DNA of 64,000 nt from contig NZ_MSLS01000002.1 of the NCBI RefSeq assembly GCF_001940785.1, forward strand, positions 133,077-197,076, in the 5' to 3' direction. A model generated the notes under the pieces. That model saw only the letters and a list, made by a program, of their open reading frames with translations, searched no databases and was not told where the DNA came from. A program made the position numbers and the translations under genes. The first letter of the stretch is position 1. Each line of letters begins with the position of its first letter. Positions 1 through 9,583 of the stretch are shown here, in pieces. The stretch is from Bacillus sp. MRMR6. Lineage in GTDB: Bacteria; Bacillota; Bacilli; Bacillales; Cytobacillaceae.

Positions 1-190
1 AGTAGGCATTTATTTTATATATATTCCACAGGTGGTTTAAATTCCTCACATTCAAGGTAATTCTTTTAAGAACCCCTAAAAAATTTCCATATTGAATTGT
101 TCTAGGATAAATGAAATAATAAAAAAGTCTTAGAAAAATTGATTATTATGGAATTTTACAGCACGGCATGTTCTTAAAGGAGTCTTGAAA

Positions 191-1513
191 ATGTTTTGGT
201 TTATCATTTTATTTCCACTGATGATTTATCCTTGGGGCTTTGACCCGTACTACACGACAGTGAAGGCAAACTACTTATATTTATTTGTATTCGGCACATG
301 GGCTTATTTACTATTCAAACGTAAATATCGCACTGTTATGCCAGAAAAGCAGGATACGAATGTAGGAATATTATTATTACTTTTCTTATGTTTAGTAGAA
401 ATTTCGGCTGCCTTTTCAGGCAGGTCGTATACGTCAGTGTACGGTTTAATTGATCGTAAGGAAGGGCTTTTGTCCTATTTTTCCTACGTAAGTGTTCTTC
501 TCTTTTCCTACCGGTTATTTGACATGAAGAAATTAAATAAAATCCTGGCTGGTATGGCAATCGTATCGGCAATGGTTGGAATCTACGGGATTTTACAGCA
601 TTATCAACTAGATTTTTTTCCGAGAAATAGCGCAATGAGAAATTATCCTGGTACTTATACTTTTTTTGATAATCCTAATTTCTTTGGTTCTTATCTCGTT
701 TTAGCACTTCTAGTAACAATACCTATTTATTTAACTGCGAAAAACATAAAGTATAGTTCACTTTATTTACTAACCATTTCCTTGACCTTCGCTAGTTTGA
801 TTTTTTCAAATACACGAAGTGCGTATCTCGGTGTGTTTTTTGGACTGGTGTTCGTGACAGTATTTGTGATAATGAAGAGAAAGTCCCTCTGGAAAAAATG
901 GGCAGGACTTCTCCTTACTTTTGGACTAATCCTACTAGTCATTAATTTCTCAGAGAGTGATCGATACATAGAAAGAATCAATACCGTGGTGAAGGATTCC
1001 TATTCTATTGCAACCAATCAAACCACAGGTCGTGAAGGTTCGAACCGCTTCTTTATCTGGAAACAATCGCTGCCGCTTGTAAAAGAATACTTTTGGATTG
1101 GGTCAGGACCAGATTCATTTGAATTTGCTTACCCTAATGATGATGAAGAAGTTAGACAATTTCTGCATGGTTCAATTGTGGATAAAGCACACAATGAATA
1201 TTTGCAAATGGCGATCACACTTGGAACACCAGCTTTGATTACTTACTTACTGTTAATTTTTGTTATTTTACAAAAAGCATTCCGTGCTGTTAAGAAAGTG
1301 GACGGACAAGAGAAAGTATTTTTGTATGGTTTAATTGCAGCCATCGTCGGTTATCTGGTACAAGCCTTTTTTAATATTAGTACGGTCCCAGTGGCACCTT
1401 TATTTTGGGCCATCCTCGGCATGACTTTGGCGAGATCATCGCGGGTACTAAATCAGGCTAAAGAATTAAACAATGAAAAACCATATTCAAAAGAAACGGT
1501 ACAAAGTGCTTAA
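191..1513 (+). CDS. O-antigen ligase / Wzy_C family polytopic membrane protein
   Basis: About 440 residues with roughly ten to twelve hydrophobic segments. The large extracytoplasmic loop carries the Wzy_C hallmarks: the FSNTRSAYLG segment, an R...W pair (RFFIWKQSLP), a GSGPDSFE turn and the KAHNEYLQ motif. Members of this superfamily are WaaL O-antigen ligases, Wzy polymerases and PglL/TfpO protein O-glycosyltransferases, which move lipid-linked glycans on the outer membrane face. Which reaction applies here cannot be told from sequence. The frame also opens with TTG at 185, but the ribosome site AAAGGAG (176-182) lies only 2 nt from it and 8 nt from ATG 191, so ATG 191 is chosen. The gene is monocistronic, ahead of the valS leader and about 10 kb upstream of the type IV pilus operon, which makes pilin glycosylation one possibility. 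Confidence 0.8.
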   Translation: MFWFIILFPLMIYPWGFDPYYTTVKANYLYLFVFGTWAYLLFKRKYRTVMPEKQDTNVGILLLLFLCLVEISAAFSGRSYTSVYGLIDRKEGLLSYFSYVSVLLFSYRLFDMKKLNKILAGMAIVSAMVGIYGILQHYQLDFFPRNSAMRNYPGTYTFFDNPNFFGSYLVLALLVTIPIYLTAKNIKYSSLYLLTISLTFASLIFSNTRSAYLGVFFGLVFVTVFVIMKRKSLWKKWAGLLLTFGLILLVINFSESDRYIERINTVVKDSYSIATNQTTGREGSNRFFIWKQSLPLVKEYFWIGSGPDSFEFAYPNDDEEVRQFLHGSIVDKAHNEYLQMAITLGTPALITYLLLIFVILQKAFRAVKKVDGQEKVFLYGLIAAIVGYLVQAFFNISTVPVAPLFWAILGMTLARSSRVLNQAKELNNEKPYSKETVQSA

Positions 1514-1545
1514 AGTATAAAAAACAAAAAAATCGGCTATGATGA

Positions 1546-1575
1546 TTGACGTCACGAACCTTTTTTGGGTAGTAT
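1546..1575 (+). promoter_or_regulatory. sigma-A-type promoter for the valS T-box leader
   Basis: TTGACG (1546-1551) and TAGTAT (1570-1575) are separated by 18 bp and lie just upstream of the T-box leader. Good -35, moderate -10; start site not determined. Confidence 0.5.
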
Positions 1576-1595
1576 AAGAACATAATTTAAAAGTT

Positions 1596-1843
1596 AAGCA
1601 ACGACAGGGAAGAGTACGATTCTATCTGCTTTAAGAGAGGGGAGCCAGTAGCTGGAAGGTTTCCTAAGCAGACAATCAGAAGGTCGCCCTCGAGCTTCTT
1701 CTATGAACGGATATTACATCCTATTAGTAGAGGACGGATTCAATCCGTTATCCGATGAAGTGCCAATCATTATTTTTGATTGGAAAAAAGGTGGTACCGC
1801 GAAACAAACTCCATTCGTCCTTTTATGACGAGTGGGGTTTTTT
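1596..1843 (+). promoter_or_regulatory. T-box riboswitch controlling valS (tRNA-Val sensing)
   Basis: The leader contains the conserved T-box element around 1788-1801 (GGTGGTACCGCG core). It is followed by an intrinsic terminator whose arms are ACTCCATTCGTC and GACGAGTGGGGT, with a T-run ending near 1843. Upstream, a long Stem I can form (GAAGAG near 1610 with CTTCTTC near 1695). A GTC valine codon at 1683-1685 sits where the specifier is expected. Uncharged tRNA-Val would stabilise the antiterminator and allow read-through into valS. The class and downstream gene are clear; the exact specifier position is inferred. Confidence 0.93.
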
Positions 1844-1884
1844 GTTGTTTTGCCAAATAGAAAGAGAACCAAGGAGGAAGGTCA

Positions 1885-4530
1885 ATGGAAACAAAGGAGA
1901 TTTCAATGCCGACAAAGTACGATCCGCAATCGATCGAACAAGGGCGCTATGAATGGTGGTTAAAGGGAAAGTTTTTTGAAGCGAAGGATGATGAAAGTAA
2001 AGAGCCTTACACAATTGTTATTCCACCTCCTAACGTAACAGGCAGACTTCACTTAGGTCACGCGTGGGATACAACCCTTCAAGATATCGTAACGCGGATG
2101 AAGCGGATGCAGGGGTATGATGTATTATGGCTGCCAGGAATGGATCACGCCGGAATCGCTACCCAGGCGAAGGTAGAGGAAAAACTTCGCAGTGAGGGCA
2201 AAAGTCGTTATGATTTAGGCCGGGAAAAATTTGTTGAGGAGACTTGGAAGTGGAAGGAAGAGTATGCTTCCCATATCCGTCAACAATGGTCGAAGCTTGG
2301 TTTAGGCTTAGATTACAACCGCGAGCGTTTCACACTTGACGAAGGACTTTCCGCTGCTGTTCGTGAGGTTTTTGTTACTCTTTATAACAAAGGTCTTATT
2401 TACCGCGGTGAGTATATTATTAACTGGGATCCATCAACAAAAACAGCCATCTCTGATATCGAAGTCATATACAAAGATGTTCAAGGTGCGTTTTATCATA
2501 TGACATATCCACTGGCAGATGGCTCAGGACATATTGAAGTTGCCACCACCCGTCCGGAAACAATGCTTGGAGACACAGCGGTTGCGGTACATCCAGAAGA
2601 TGAGCGCTATAAGCACCTCATTGGAAAAACAGTTATTTTACCAATCGTTGGCCGTGAAATTCCGATTGTTGGTGATGACTATGTTGACATGGAATTTGGT
2701 TCAGGGGCAGTAAAAATTACGCCGGCACATGATCCGAATGACTTTGAAATTGGCAATCGTCATAACTTAGAGCGTGTTCTTGTAATGAACGAAGACGGTT
2801 CTATGAATGATAAAGCAGGTAAATATAAAGGTTTAGACCGTTTCGAATGCCGTAAGCAGATCGTCAAAGACCTTCAAGAACAAGGCGTTCTTTTCAAAAT
2901 TGAGGAGCATATGCATTCTGTTGGACACTCTGAACGAAGCGGCGCGGTAGTAGAACCGTATCTTTCTACGCAATGGTTTGTTAAAATGCAGCCGCTTGCC
3001 GATGAAGCAATTGCGCTTCAGAACAAAGAAAATAAAGTAAACTTTGTTCCTGATCGTTTTGAAAAGACATACTTACGCTGGATGGAAAATATTCGTGACT
3101 GGTGTATTTCAAGACAGCTATGGTGGGGACACCGTATTCCTGCTTGGTACCATAAAGAGACGGGTGAAGTTTATGTTGGCCACGTTGCACCTGCAGATAG
3201 TGAAAACTGGGAGCAGGATAAAGATGTATTAGATACTTGGTTCAGTTCGGCACTTTGGCCATTCTCAACCATGGGCTGGCCAGATACAGAAGCAGCAGAT
3301 TTCAAGCGCTACTTCCCAACAGCTGTATTAGTTACAGGCTATGACATTATCTTCTTCTGGGTATCAAGAATGATTTTCTCCAGTATCGAGTTTACGGGTG
3401 AGCGTCCATTTAAAGATGTATTGATTCATGGTCTCGTTCGTGATGCACAGGGACGTAAGATGAGTAAGTCACTCGGAAACGGTGTAGACCCAATGGATGT
3501 CATTGACAAGTACGGTGCCGATGCATTGCGTTACTTCTTATCAACGGGCAGTTCTCCAGGTCAGGACCTTCGTTTTAGTATCGAAAAGGTTGAATCAGTT
3601 TGGAACTTTGCTAATAAAATTTGGAATGCCTCCCGCTTTGCTTTAATGAATATGGATGGCATGAAATACGAAGAAATTGATTTCAGCGGTGAAAAGTCTG
3701 TAGCAGATAAATGGATTTTGACGCGCCTAAATGAAACGATTGAACATGTAACGAAGCTATCAGAGCGTTATGAATTTGGTGAAGTGGGCCGTGCATTATA
3801 CAATTTCATTTGGGATGACTTCTGTGATTGGTATATCGAAATGGCGAAGCTTCCACTTTATGGAGAAGATGAAGCAGCAAAGAAAACCACTCGTTCGATT
3901 TTGGCCCATGTCCTAGATCAAACCATGCGTTTATTACATCCATTCATGCCATTTATCACCGAGGAAATTTGGCAAAACCTTCCTCACTCTGGAGAATCGA
4001 TTACAACGGCAGCTTGGCCGGTAGTAAATCCAGATTATACGGATGAGCAGGCAGCCCAAGAAATGAAAATGCTGATGGAAATGATTCGGTCTGTACGGAA
4101 TATCCGTGCCGAAGTTAATACGCCAATGAGCAAGAAAATCAAAATGCTGGTGAAAGCGAAGGATGAAACCATCTTAACAGCAGTTGAAAAAAACCGAGGC
4201 TATATTGAAAAGTTCTGTAACCCTGAGGAGCTGCAGATCGGCATTAACCTTGACGTTCCCGAAAAGGCGATGACAGCGGTTATTACCGGATTAGAGATCA
4301 TCCTTCCGCTTGAAGGCTTGATTAATATTGAGGAAGAAATTGCCCGGCTTGAAAAAGAAGTTGATAAATATACTAAGGAAGTAGAGCGCGTTCAGAAGAA
4401 GCTGGCGAATGAAGGGTTTATGAAAAAAGCTCCTGAAAGTGTTGTGGCTGAGGAACGGGCAAAGGAAAAGGATTATCAGGAAAAAAGAGCGGTGGTTGAG
4501 GCTCGTTTAAATGAATTAAAAGCATTATAA
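1885..4530 (+). CDS. valS: valine--tRNA ligase
   Basis: An 881-residue class I aminoacyl-tRNA synthetase that charges tRNA-Val with valine. The HIGH-type motif HLGH is at residues 56-59 after PPPNVTGR, and KMSKS is at about 525-529. A CP1 editing domain lies between them ([13 protein letters not shown], later [15 protein letters not shown]). The C-terminal 65 residues are a Glu/Lys-rich coiled coil, as in other ValS enzymes. The length matches bacterial ValS. The start ATG 1885 has GGAGGAAGG upstream and gives the METKE...MPTKYDP N-terminus typical of Bacillus; a second ATG at 1906 also has an AAAGGAG ahead of it. Expression should follow the T-box leader, and a terminator follows at 4665. 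Confidence 0.98.
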   Translation: METKEISMPTKYDPQSIEQGRYEWWLKGKFFEAKDDESKEPYTIVIPPPNVTGRLHLGHAWDTTLQDIVTRMKRMQGYDVLWLPGMDHAGIATQAKVEEKLRSEGKSRYDLGREKFVEETWKWKEEYASHIRQQWSKLGLGLDYNRERFTLDEGLSAAVREVFVTLYNKGLIYRGEYIINWDPSTKTAISDIEVIYKDVQGAFYHMTYPLADGSGHIEVATTRPETMLGDTAVAVHPEDERYKHLIGKTVILPIVGREIPIVGDDYVDMEFGSGAVKITPAHDPNDFEIGNRHNLERVLVMNEDGSMNDKAGKYKGLDRFECRKQIVKDLQEQGVLFKIEEHMHSVGHSERSGAVVEPYLSTQWFVKMQPLADEAIALQNKENKVNFVPDRFEKTYLRWMENIRDWCISRQLWWGHRIPAWYHKETGEVYVGHVAPADSENWEQDKDVLDTWFSSALWPFSTMGWPDTEAADFKRYFPTAVLVTGYDIIFFWVSRMIFSSIEFTGERPFKDVLIHGLVRDAQGRKMSKSLGNGVDPMDVIDKYGADALRYFLSTGSSPGQDLRFSIEKVESVWNFANKIWNASRFALMNMDGMKYEEIDFSGEKSVADKWILTRLNETIEHVTKLSERYEFGEVGRALYNFIWDDFCDWYIEMAKLPLYGEDEAAKKTTRSILAHVLDQTMRLLHPFMPFITEEIWQNLPHSGESITTAAWPVVNPDYTDEQAAQEMKMLMEMIRSVRNIRAEVNTPMSKKIKMLVKAKDETILTAVEKNRGYIEKFCNPEELQIGINLDVPEKAMTAVITGLEIILPLEGLINIEEEIARLEKEVDKYTKEVERVQKKLANEGFMKKAPESVVAEERAKEKDYQEKRAVVEARLNELKAL

Positions 4531-4534
4531 TAAA

Positions 4535-4656
4535 AGAAAAGCGCAAGCGCCTTGCACAGGGGCGACTGGCATATGACGAGCCGGCAGGAAGGTTGCTTTT
4601 TACCCTTCTTGACGGATTGGCTTATGAACCCGAGCCCCTAGGCGCTATAGCTGGAC
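4535..4656 (+). repeat. dispersed intergenic repeat (AGCGCAAGCGCC...GGCGCT...GCTGGAC family)
   Basis: This GC-rich element differs in composition from its surroundings. It starts with AAAAGCGCAAGCGCC and ends with GGCGCTATAGCTGGAC, so AGCGCC and GGCGCT form terminal inverted repeats. I recognise this pattern as a short intergenic element common in Bacillus-group chromosomes. No protein is encoded. Only one copy is visible here, so the family assignment rests on recall. Confidence 0.6.
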
Positions 4657-4664
4657 AATGAAGT

Positions 4665-4696
4665 AAGACGAGTCCGTTTTGGATTCGTCTTCTTTT
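4665..4696 (+). terminator. intrinsic terminator after valS
   Basis: AAGACGAGTCC and GGATTCGTCTT form an imperfect hairpin with a short T-rich loop, followed by CTTTT. It separates valS from folC. Confidence 0.65.
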
Positions 4697-4717
4697 ACAC
4701 TAAAAAGGGGGTGCGAT

Positions 4718-6040
4718 ATGTTTACTACCTATAATGAAGCCCTTGAGTGGATTCATGGCCGTTTGAGGCTTGGGATTAAGCCGGGGTTGAAGCGGATGGA
4801 ATGGATGATGGAGAAGCTTGGCCATCCTGAAACAAAGGTGCCGACTGTGCATATTGGCGGGACGAATGGAAAAGGCTCGACAGTTACCTTTCTCCGTTCG
4901 ATTTTGCAAGCGGAAGGGTATCGTGTTGGAACCTTTACCTCACCATATATAGAACATTTTAATGAAAGAATTAGCATAAATGGAGTGCCCATTAGGGATG
5001 AAGAAATACTTGCATTAACAAATGTGATCCGACCTTTAGCGGATGAACTTGAGTTGACGGAGCTTGGTGGCCCAACAGAGTTTGAAGTCATTACGGCGAT
5101 GTCTTTTTATTATTTCGCTCATTGCAGTGATGTGGATGTTGTATTGTATGAAGTGGGCTTAGGCGGAAGATTCGATTCAACCAATATCATCCAACCGCTA
5201 GCTAGCATCATAACAAATATCGGACTTGACCATACTAATATCCTTGGAAACAGTTACGAAGAAATTGCTTTTGAAAAAGCTGGGATTATTAAACCAAGTA
5301 CCCCTATTTTCACCGCGGTAAAGCATCCTGGTGCTTTGAATGTGATCGAAGCTCAAGCTTCGGACAAGAATGCCACAATATTCAGGATGAATCACGAATT
5401 CTTTATAAGCGGTCACCAATCTTTAATGAACGGTGAACTCTTTTCTTTATCTTACGGAAATCAACCAATGAAGGGACTTGAAGTAGGGATGATCGGTGAG
5501 CACCAAACCGAAAATGCCAGTCTTGCCGTAATGGCTGCTCAATATTTGAATCAAGCCACGGCATTCAAGATTTCAGATAATGCGATTAGAAAAGGATTGA
5601 AAAACGCTTACTGGCCGGCAAGATTTGAAGTTCTATCCGAAAATCCAACTGTCATCATTGATGGTGCACATAATGATGAGGGGATTACTGCGTTAGTGAA
5701 GGAAGTTTCATCCCGCTTTACAAACAAACCTATTCACATTGTTTTTGCAGCACTTAAGGACAAAAAGTTAGATGGAATGATTAGTCAGCTCGATCTGATT
5801 GCCGATAAAATCTCCTTTGTCAGCTTTGATTTCCCTCGTGCATCAGCTGCGGAGGATTTATTAAAAATCAGCAGTTCGCAAAACAAATTGGCGGTTGATG
5901 ACTGGAAGAGCTATTTACAAGAAGAAATAGCTTTATTAGAACCAAACGATGTGTTAATCGTAACAGGTTCTCTCTATTTCATCTCAGAAGTGAAACCTCA
6001 CTTATGTAAAATTTTGAAAAATGACAAGATTTCCTTATGA
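4718..6040 (+). CDS. folC: bifunctional dihydrofolate/folylpolyglutamate synthase
   Basis: A 440-residue Mur-ligase-fold enzyme that adds glutamate to dihydropteroate and to folates in folate biosynthesis and retention. The ATP-binding loop GGTNGKGS is at residues 47-54. The family motifs SPYIEHFNERI, YEVGLGGRFDSTN, GLDHTNILG and the C-terminal DGAHND are all present. The start is set at ATG 4718, which has AAAGGGGG at 4704-4711; an upstream in-frame ATG at 4679 lies inside the preceding terminator hairpin. As in B. subtilis, folC follows valS and precedes the comC/pil region. Confidence 0.96.
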   Translation: MFTTYNEALEWIHGRLRLGIKPGLKRMEWMMEKLGHPETKVPTVHIGGTNGKGSTVTFLRSILQAEGYRVGTFTSPYIEHFNERISINGVPIRDEEILALTNVIRPLADELELTELGGPTEFEVITAMSFYYFAHCSDVDVVLYEVGLGGRFDSTNIIQPLASIITNIGLDHTNILGNSYEEIAFEKAGIIKPSTPIFTAVKHPGALNVIEAQASDKNATIFRMNHEFFISGHQSLMNGELFSLSYGNQPMKGLEVGMIGEHQTENASLAVMAAQYLNQATAFKISDNAIRKGLKNAYWPARFEVLSENPTVIIDGAHNDEGITALVKEVSSRFTNKPIHIVFAALKDKKLDGMISQLDLIADKISFVSFDFPRASAAEDLLKISSSQNKLAVDDWKSYLQEEIALLEPNDVLIVTGSLYFISEVKPHLCKILKNDKISL

Positions 6041-6113
6041 CAAGCTTAGGCTTATTTGTTAAGATTATTCTATTATCTTGAAATCATACTAAATTCAATG
6101 GAGGAGGGGAACG

Positions 6114-7829
6114 ATGGGTGTTACACGACAAACAAAAAGAGCAATTTATCTTGTCTATTTGTTATTAGTCCCTGCTGGAATGTGGTTAACCTATAAGACC
6201 TATCCTCCTGAAATTGCCGGGAATGGGTTAGATTTACTGGCATTTTTATTACTAACCTCTACCGTTGCCTCGATGCCGATGGTCATTAATAATACACCGA
6301 TTTTCTTGATTCAATGGGTATCGTTAGCTACCTTTTTAACCTTCGGAATCTTTGTCGAATTGATTTTTGCCCAAGTGGCTGTCATTGTACTACTGCTAAG
6401 ATTGAAATTACGCAAGGAACAATTTTTTCGCCTTCCATTAAATTTAATTATGTTCTTCCTAGTTTCACTAATCAGCGGCGGTGTGTACTACTTACTCGGT
6501 GGTGAAACGGGTCCAAGTTTAATGAACAATCCTCAGGCACTCGTTCTAGCTGGAATTTACGCAATATTAAATTATTCTTTAAATCAAGTGATTATCTCGT
6601 TCAACTTTTATTTTATTTATAAACGAAAAGAATCCTACTTTGGTAAAGACTTCGTGGTTGAAACCATTACAACCCTGATTACACTGCCATTAGGTTTGGT
6701 GTTATATATGCTGTATCAGCAAGGAGGATTATTGCCACTCTTGCTAGTAGGAATTCCATTCGTTAGTTTATCAATCATCTTCAAGCTTTATTATTCAAGT
6801 GAAAAAGTGAACGAATATCTGCAGATGGCAGCTGAAATCGGTCATCAAATGGCTGAACAGTTAAAGGTCAATGATGTTATCGACTTATTTCTTCAAAAGT
6901 TAAGTGAGATGCTACCTGTTGATTACGCCTACATCCTTGAAGTGGTCAATGAAAATGAACTTCAATTGATTCGCCGGATTGAAGGTGGGGGTGGCCTCTC
7001 AAGTGATAATTTTAGAATTAAAAAACATGAAGGTATTAGTGGCTTTGTTTGGGCGAAGCAGAAGGCATTCCTATATTCTGAAAAAAACGAATGGAGTAAA
7101 TACACCAAGGGATATGTCCCAGATCATGTGGAAAGTGTCTTAGCAGTACCCATTGTTCGCAATAAGAAGGTTACCGGTGTGTTAATGTTAATGTCCAAAC
7201 AAAAACATGCCTATGAGAAATCACAACTGATGATTGTGGATATCCTTTGCTCACACTTTGCAGTGGCAGTGGAAAATGCCAAGCACTATGAATTAACAAA
7301 AATGCAAAGTGAACGCTGTGCCTTAACGAAATTATATAATTATCGTTATTTTGAAAACCACTTAAATGAGGAATTTACGAATTTGGAGCTTTTCAAGCGG
7401 AAGGTATTATCGTTAATCATTCTTGATATTGATCATTTTAAAGCCGTTAATGACACGTATGGACATCAAAGCGGTAATGAAATCCTTTGTGAACTTGCAG
7501 AAAGACTAACAAAATTAGTGAATGGACGCGGAACACTTGCCCGTTACGGCGGTGAGGAATTTGTCATTCTTTTACCTGATGTCGAGAGGCAAGAAGCTTT
7601 TCAAATGGCAGAACTAATTCGGCAATCGATTGCAAACTGGCCATTCATACTGCAGCAGTCACTTGAATTAAAGCAGCAACAAGTTAAGATTACGGCTTCG
7701 ATTGGGGTTGCTACAGCACCAGAGGATGCGGAGGATTCGCTTGCACTGATCAGACATGCTGATAGAGCGCTTTATGTTGGAGCGAAGAGAGCGGGAAGGA
7801 ATCGGGTTGCGGAATATTCATCATGTTAA
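6114..7829 (+). CDS. membrane-anchored GAF-GGDEF diguanylate cyclase
   Basis: A 571-residue protein with an N-terminal block of about six transmembrane segments (residues ~10-220), a GAF domain (~245-395) and a C-terminal GGDEF domain. The active-site signature is RYGGEEF, with GGEEF at residues 479-483, and DIDHFKAVNDTYGHQSG supplies the metal and GTP contacts. It should condense two GTP into cyclic di-GMP. The canonical RxxD inhibitory site is absent (NGRG occupies that position), so product inhibition at an I-site is not expected. GGAGGAGGGG precedes ATG 6114. The gene lies directly beside the pilus locus, whose PilB carries a c-di-GMP-binding motif. The signal sensed by the membrane and GAF parts is unknown. 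Confidence 0.93.
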   Translation: MGVTRQTKRAIYLVYLLLVPAGMWLTYKTYPPEIAGNGLDLLAFLLLTSTVASMPMVINNTPIFLIQWVSLATFLTFGIFVELIFAQVAVIVLLLRLKLRKEQFFRLPLNLIMFFLVSLISGGVYYLLGGETGPSLMNNPQALVLAGIYAILNYSLNQVIISFNFYFIYKRKESYFGKDFVVETITTLITLPLGLVLYMLYQQGGLLPLLLVGIPFVSLSIIFKLYYSSEKVNEYLQMAAEIGHQMAEQLKVNDVIDLFLQKLSEMLPVDYAYILEVVNENELQLIRRIEGGGGLSSDNFRIKKHEGISGFVWAKQKAFLYSEKNEWSKYTKGYVPDHVESVLAVPIVRNKKVTGVLMLMSKQKHAYEKSQLMIVDILCSHFAVAVENAKHYELTKMQSERCALTKLYNYRYFENHLNEEFTNLELFKRKVLSLIILDIDHFKAVNDTYGHQSGNEILCELAERLTKLVNGRGTLARYGGEEFVILLPDVERQEAFQMAELIRQSIANWPFILQQSLELKQQQVKITASIGVATAPEDAEDSLALIRHADRALYVGAKRAGRNRVAEYSSC

Positions 7830-7878
7830 GAAGAGGTGGGAAAGAGTTGTACTTACAACTCTTTCCCACCTCTTTTTT
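7830..7878. terminator. bidirectional terminator between cyclase and minor pilin genes
   Basis: A perfect long hairpin, AAGAGGTGGGAAAGAGTTGT paired with its complement around a 4-nt loop, is flanked by A and T runs. It can end transcription from the cyclase gene (+) and from the minor pilin operon (-). Confidence 0.9.
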
Positions 7879-7883
7879 GGATA

Positions 7884-9128
7884 TTAATATTCAACATCAC
7901 TAATAACGGGACTGATTCGATCTCCCCAGTTGATCTGGAAGGAAGGTGGAACATAAGTACCACACTGTTGAACAAATTCATTGTGAGTGACTTGATACTT
8001 CTGATCTGCTGTAAGAGTAGTAGTATTTCCACTCTTCAACACTTTCCCTCTAACAATTAGTCTCTTTGGGTTGTTATTGGTAGGAACGGTAATACTATTA
8101 CTGTATGTTAAGTCACCAAAAACACACATTTTAGAATTGGAAGAGATGTTTAAAAAGTTAACAGTTGCATTTTCTCCAACATAGGCAAAAGATCTGCTAG
8201 ATATATCAAATTGTTGTGCTGTTGTTAAATTCCTTCTAACGAGCAGTGTTGAATCCGTATCAATTTTCAAGTTTTGATTAAATGTTGCGTTTCCATTTGT
8301 TTCAATTGTTAAGTTTGTTTGGCTGTTCATATTTTTACCGAGTATTAAATCCCCTTCAGCATGAATCTTAATATTACTATTATTATTTTCATTACCTGTT
8401 CCAGTCAAAGTTAAGCTGCCGTTTGTGTAAATTGTCAAATTATCATTTAGTAAGTTATTACCAGTAAAACTTCCAGGTCCATTGATATAGACTTTATTAT
8501 CACAACCCGTTAGAGTTGTACATTCATTTACTCTAGGCTTTAAAATATTATTATAGGTAGGCAATTGGTAGTAGTTGGGATTTTCAGTTGTTGGCAAATT
8601 TACAATTGTATCTAAATCGATAACCATTTTTGTATCGAGCGTCGTTTGTTTTCCATTCTCTCTCCCAATAACATTGAAATTGATATTTATCTTATAAGAG
8701 TCCGCAGCAGGATTCGCTACAGAAACAAAATCCTTAATAAAGAATTCTGCATTAGGATGTTCATCAATTTTTATTGGGGGAGTAACTGTTGTTGTAGGCA
8801 ACATACTTTGTAGCTCTTGAGCCATTTTAATAGTTGCTTCACGTTTAAAATCCTTTGTTGTGGAAGCACCGGCTGCTGCCATAACTGTACTAACATGGCT
8901 GTTCACTATACTTTGTTTTGATTCGAACATCCGTTGAATCTCTACCTGGAAATAAGAAATGCCCATTTCCGCTGCAGCCACGGTACGTGTCCGCTGCTCA
9001 ACTACTTCATTTTGCTTTACACTGGAAAATGCTTGTCCTATAAATGAGAGAAACACAACTGAAAATACAGTTACAATTAACAGGACGGAGATTAAAGCAT
9101 ATCCTTGTTCATTATTTTCCTGATTCAT
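7884..9128 (-). CDS. PilX/GspK-like minor pilin with C-terminal beta-helix region
   Basis: A 414-residue prepilin-like protein. A short leader ends at EQG, followed by YALISVLLIVTVFSVVFLSF, a class III pilin N-terminal helix. Position +5 is Ser instead of Glu, as in the PilX/GspK minor pilins that sit at the pilus tip. From about residue 205 the sequence becomes a series of short strands with an L-x-I-x-T-x-G pattern (LTIYTNGSLTLTG, IKIHAEGDLILG, LTIETNGNATF, LKIDTDSTLLV, FDISSRSFAYVG, LNISSNSKMCVFG). That pattern is consistent with a parallel beta-helix of about six or seven rungs. Four C-terminal Cys may form disulfides. It overlaps the preceding gene by 1 nt (TAATG). Roles in tip assembly or adhesion are inferred. 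Confidence 0.78.
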   Translation of the reverse strand: MNQENNEQGYALISVLLIVTVFSVVFLSFIGQAFSSVKQNEVVEQRTRTVAAAEMGISYFQVEIQRMFESKQSIVNSHVSTVMAAAGASTTKDFKREATIKMAQELQSMLPTTTVTPPIKIDEHPNAEFFIKDFVSVANPAADSYKININFNVIGRENGKQTTLDTKMVIDLDTIVNLPTTENPNYYQLPTYNNILKPRVNECTTLTGCDNKVYINGPGSFTGNNLLNDNLTIYTNGSLTLTGTGNENNNSNIKIHAEGDLILGKNMNSQTNLTIETNGNATFNQNLKIDTDSTLLVRRNLTTAQQFDISSRSFAYVGENATVNFLNISSNSKMCVFGDLTYSNSITVPTNNNPKRLIVRGKVLKSGNTTTLTADQKYQVTHNEFVQQCGTYVPPSFQINWGDRISPVISDVEY

Positions 9129-9583
9129 TAATATTGAACCCCCTTTACTCTATAGAGAAATGTATTTAATGTGATTTTATTATCTGGATAGCTTTTATCA
9201 CTAGTAGTTATTTTTAAACGAACATTGTTTAGATTCGGATTAACTGGGTTCGTTACTGAGTTTTGAATCTCAAACTTAAAGCACATATTAGGATGGCTGT
9301 AAACATCTGTTTTTGTTGTAGCATCCCTATTAACTATGTTAACTGTAATTTTACATTCATCTGTAGAATTTAGTATTTCGTATTGCTTAGCAGTCTGGTG
9401 AGTGGTTGTTAAATTGGTTATTAATAGGTTGGTTTCTTGCTGTATGAAATTTTTCGATATTGCCTTCTGTGAAAAGGAGTAGCCTTGAAAGAAAATACTC
9501 CAAATAATAATACTGATGACAGAGAGCAATGTTAGGGTAGCTAGAACTTCTACTAATGTTAGTCCACGTTCATGGCGTAGCAA
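9128..9583 (-). CDS. PilW/ComGF-type minor prepilin
   Basis: A 151-residue protein with a leader ending in ERG followed by LTLVEVLATLTLLSVISIIIW, i.e. the prepilin peptidase site, Glu at +5 and a hydrophobic helix. The remaining ~120 residues are a soluble beta-rich head with two Cys (DECK, NMCF). The start is TTG 9583, inside the end of the upstream gene (14-nt overlap) with GGAGGGGAA just ahead, so translation is coupled. It belongs to the three-gene minor pilin operon on the minus strand. Assignment to PilW rather than another minor pilin class is by gene order and is uncertain. Confidence 0.75.
   Translation of the reverse strand: MLRHERGLTLVEVLATLTLLSVISIIIWSIFFQGYSFSQKAISKNFIQQETNLLITNLTTTHQTAKQYEILNSTDECKITVNIVNRDATTKTDVYSHPNMCFKFEIQNSVTNPVNPNLNNVRLKITTSDKSYPDNKITLNTFLYRVKGVQY

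Noticed and set aside
1755-2014. Open frames over the valS T-box terminator on both strands
   Set aside because: They overlap the T-box antiterminator/terminator and the valS start, and show no protein family pattern.
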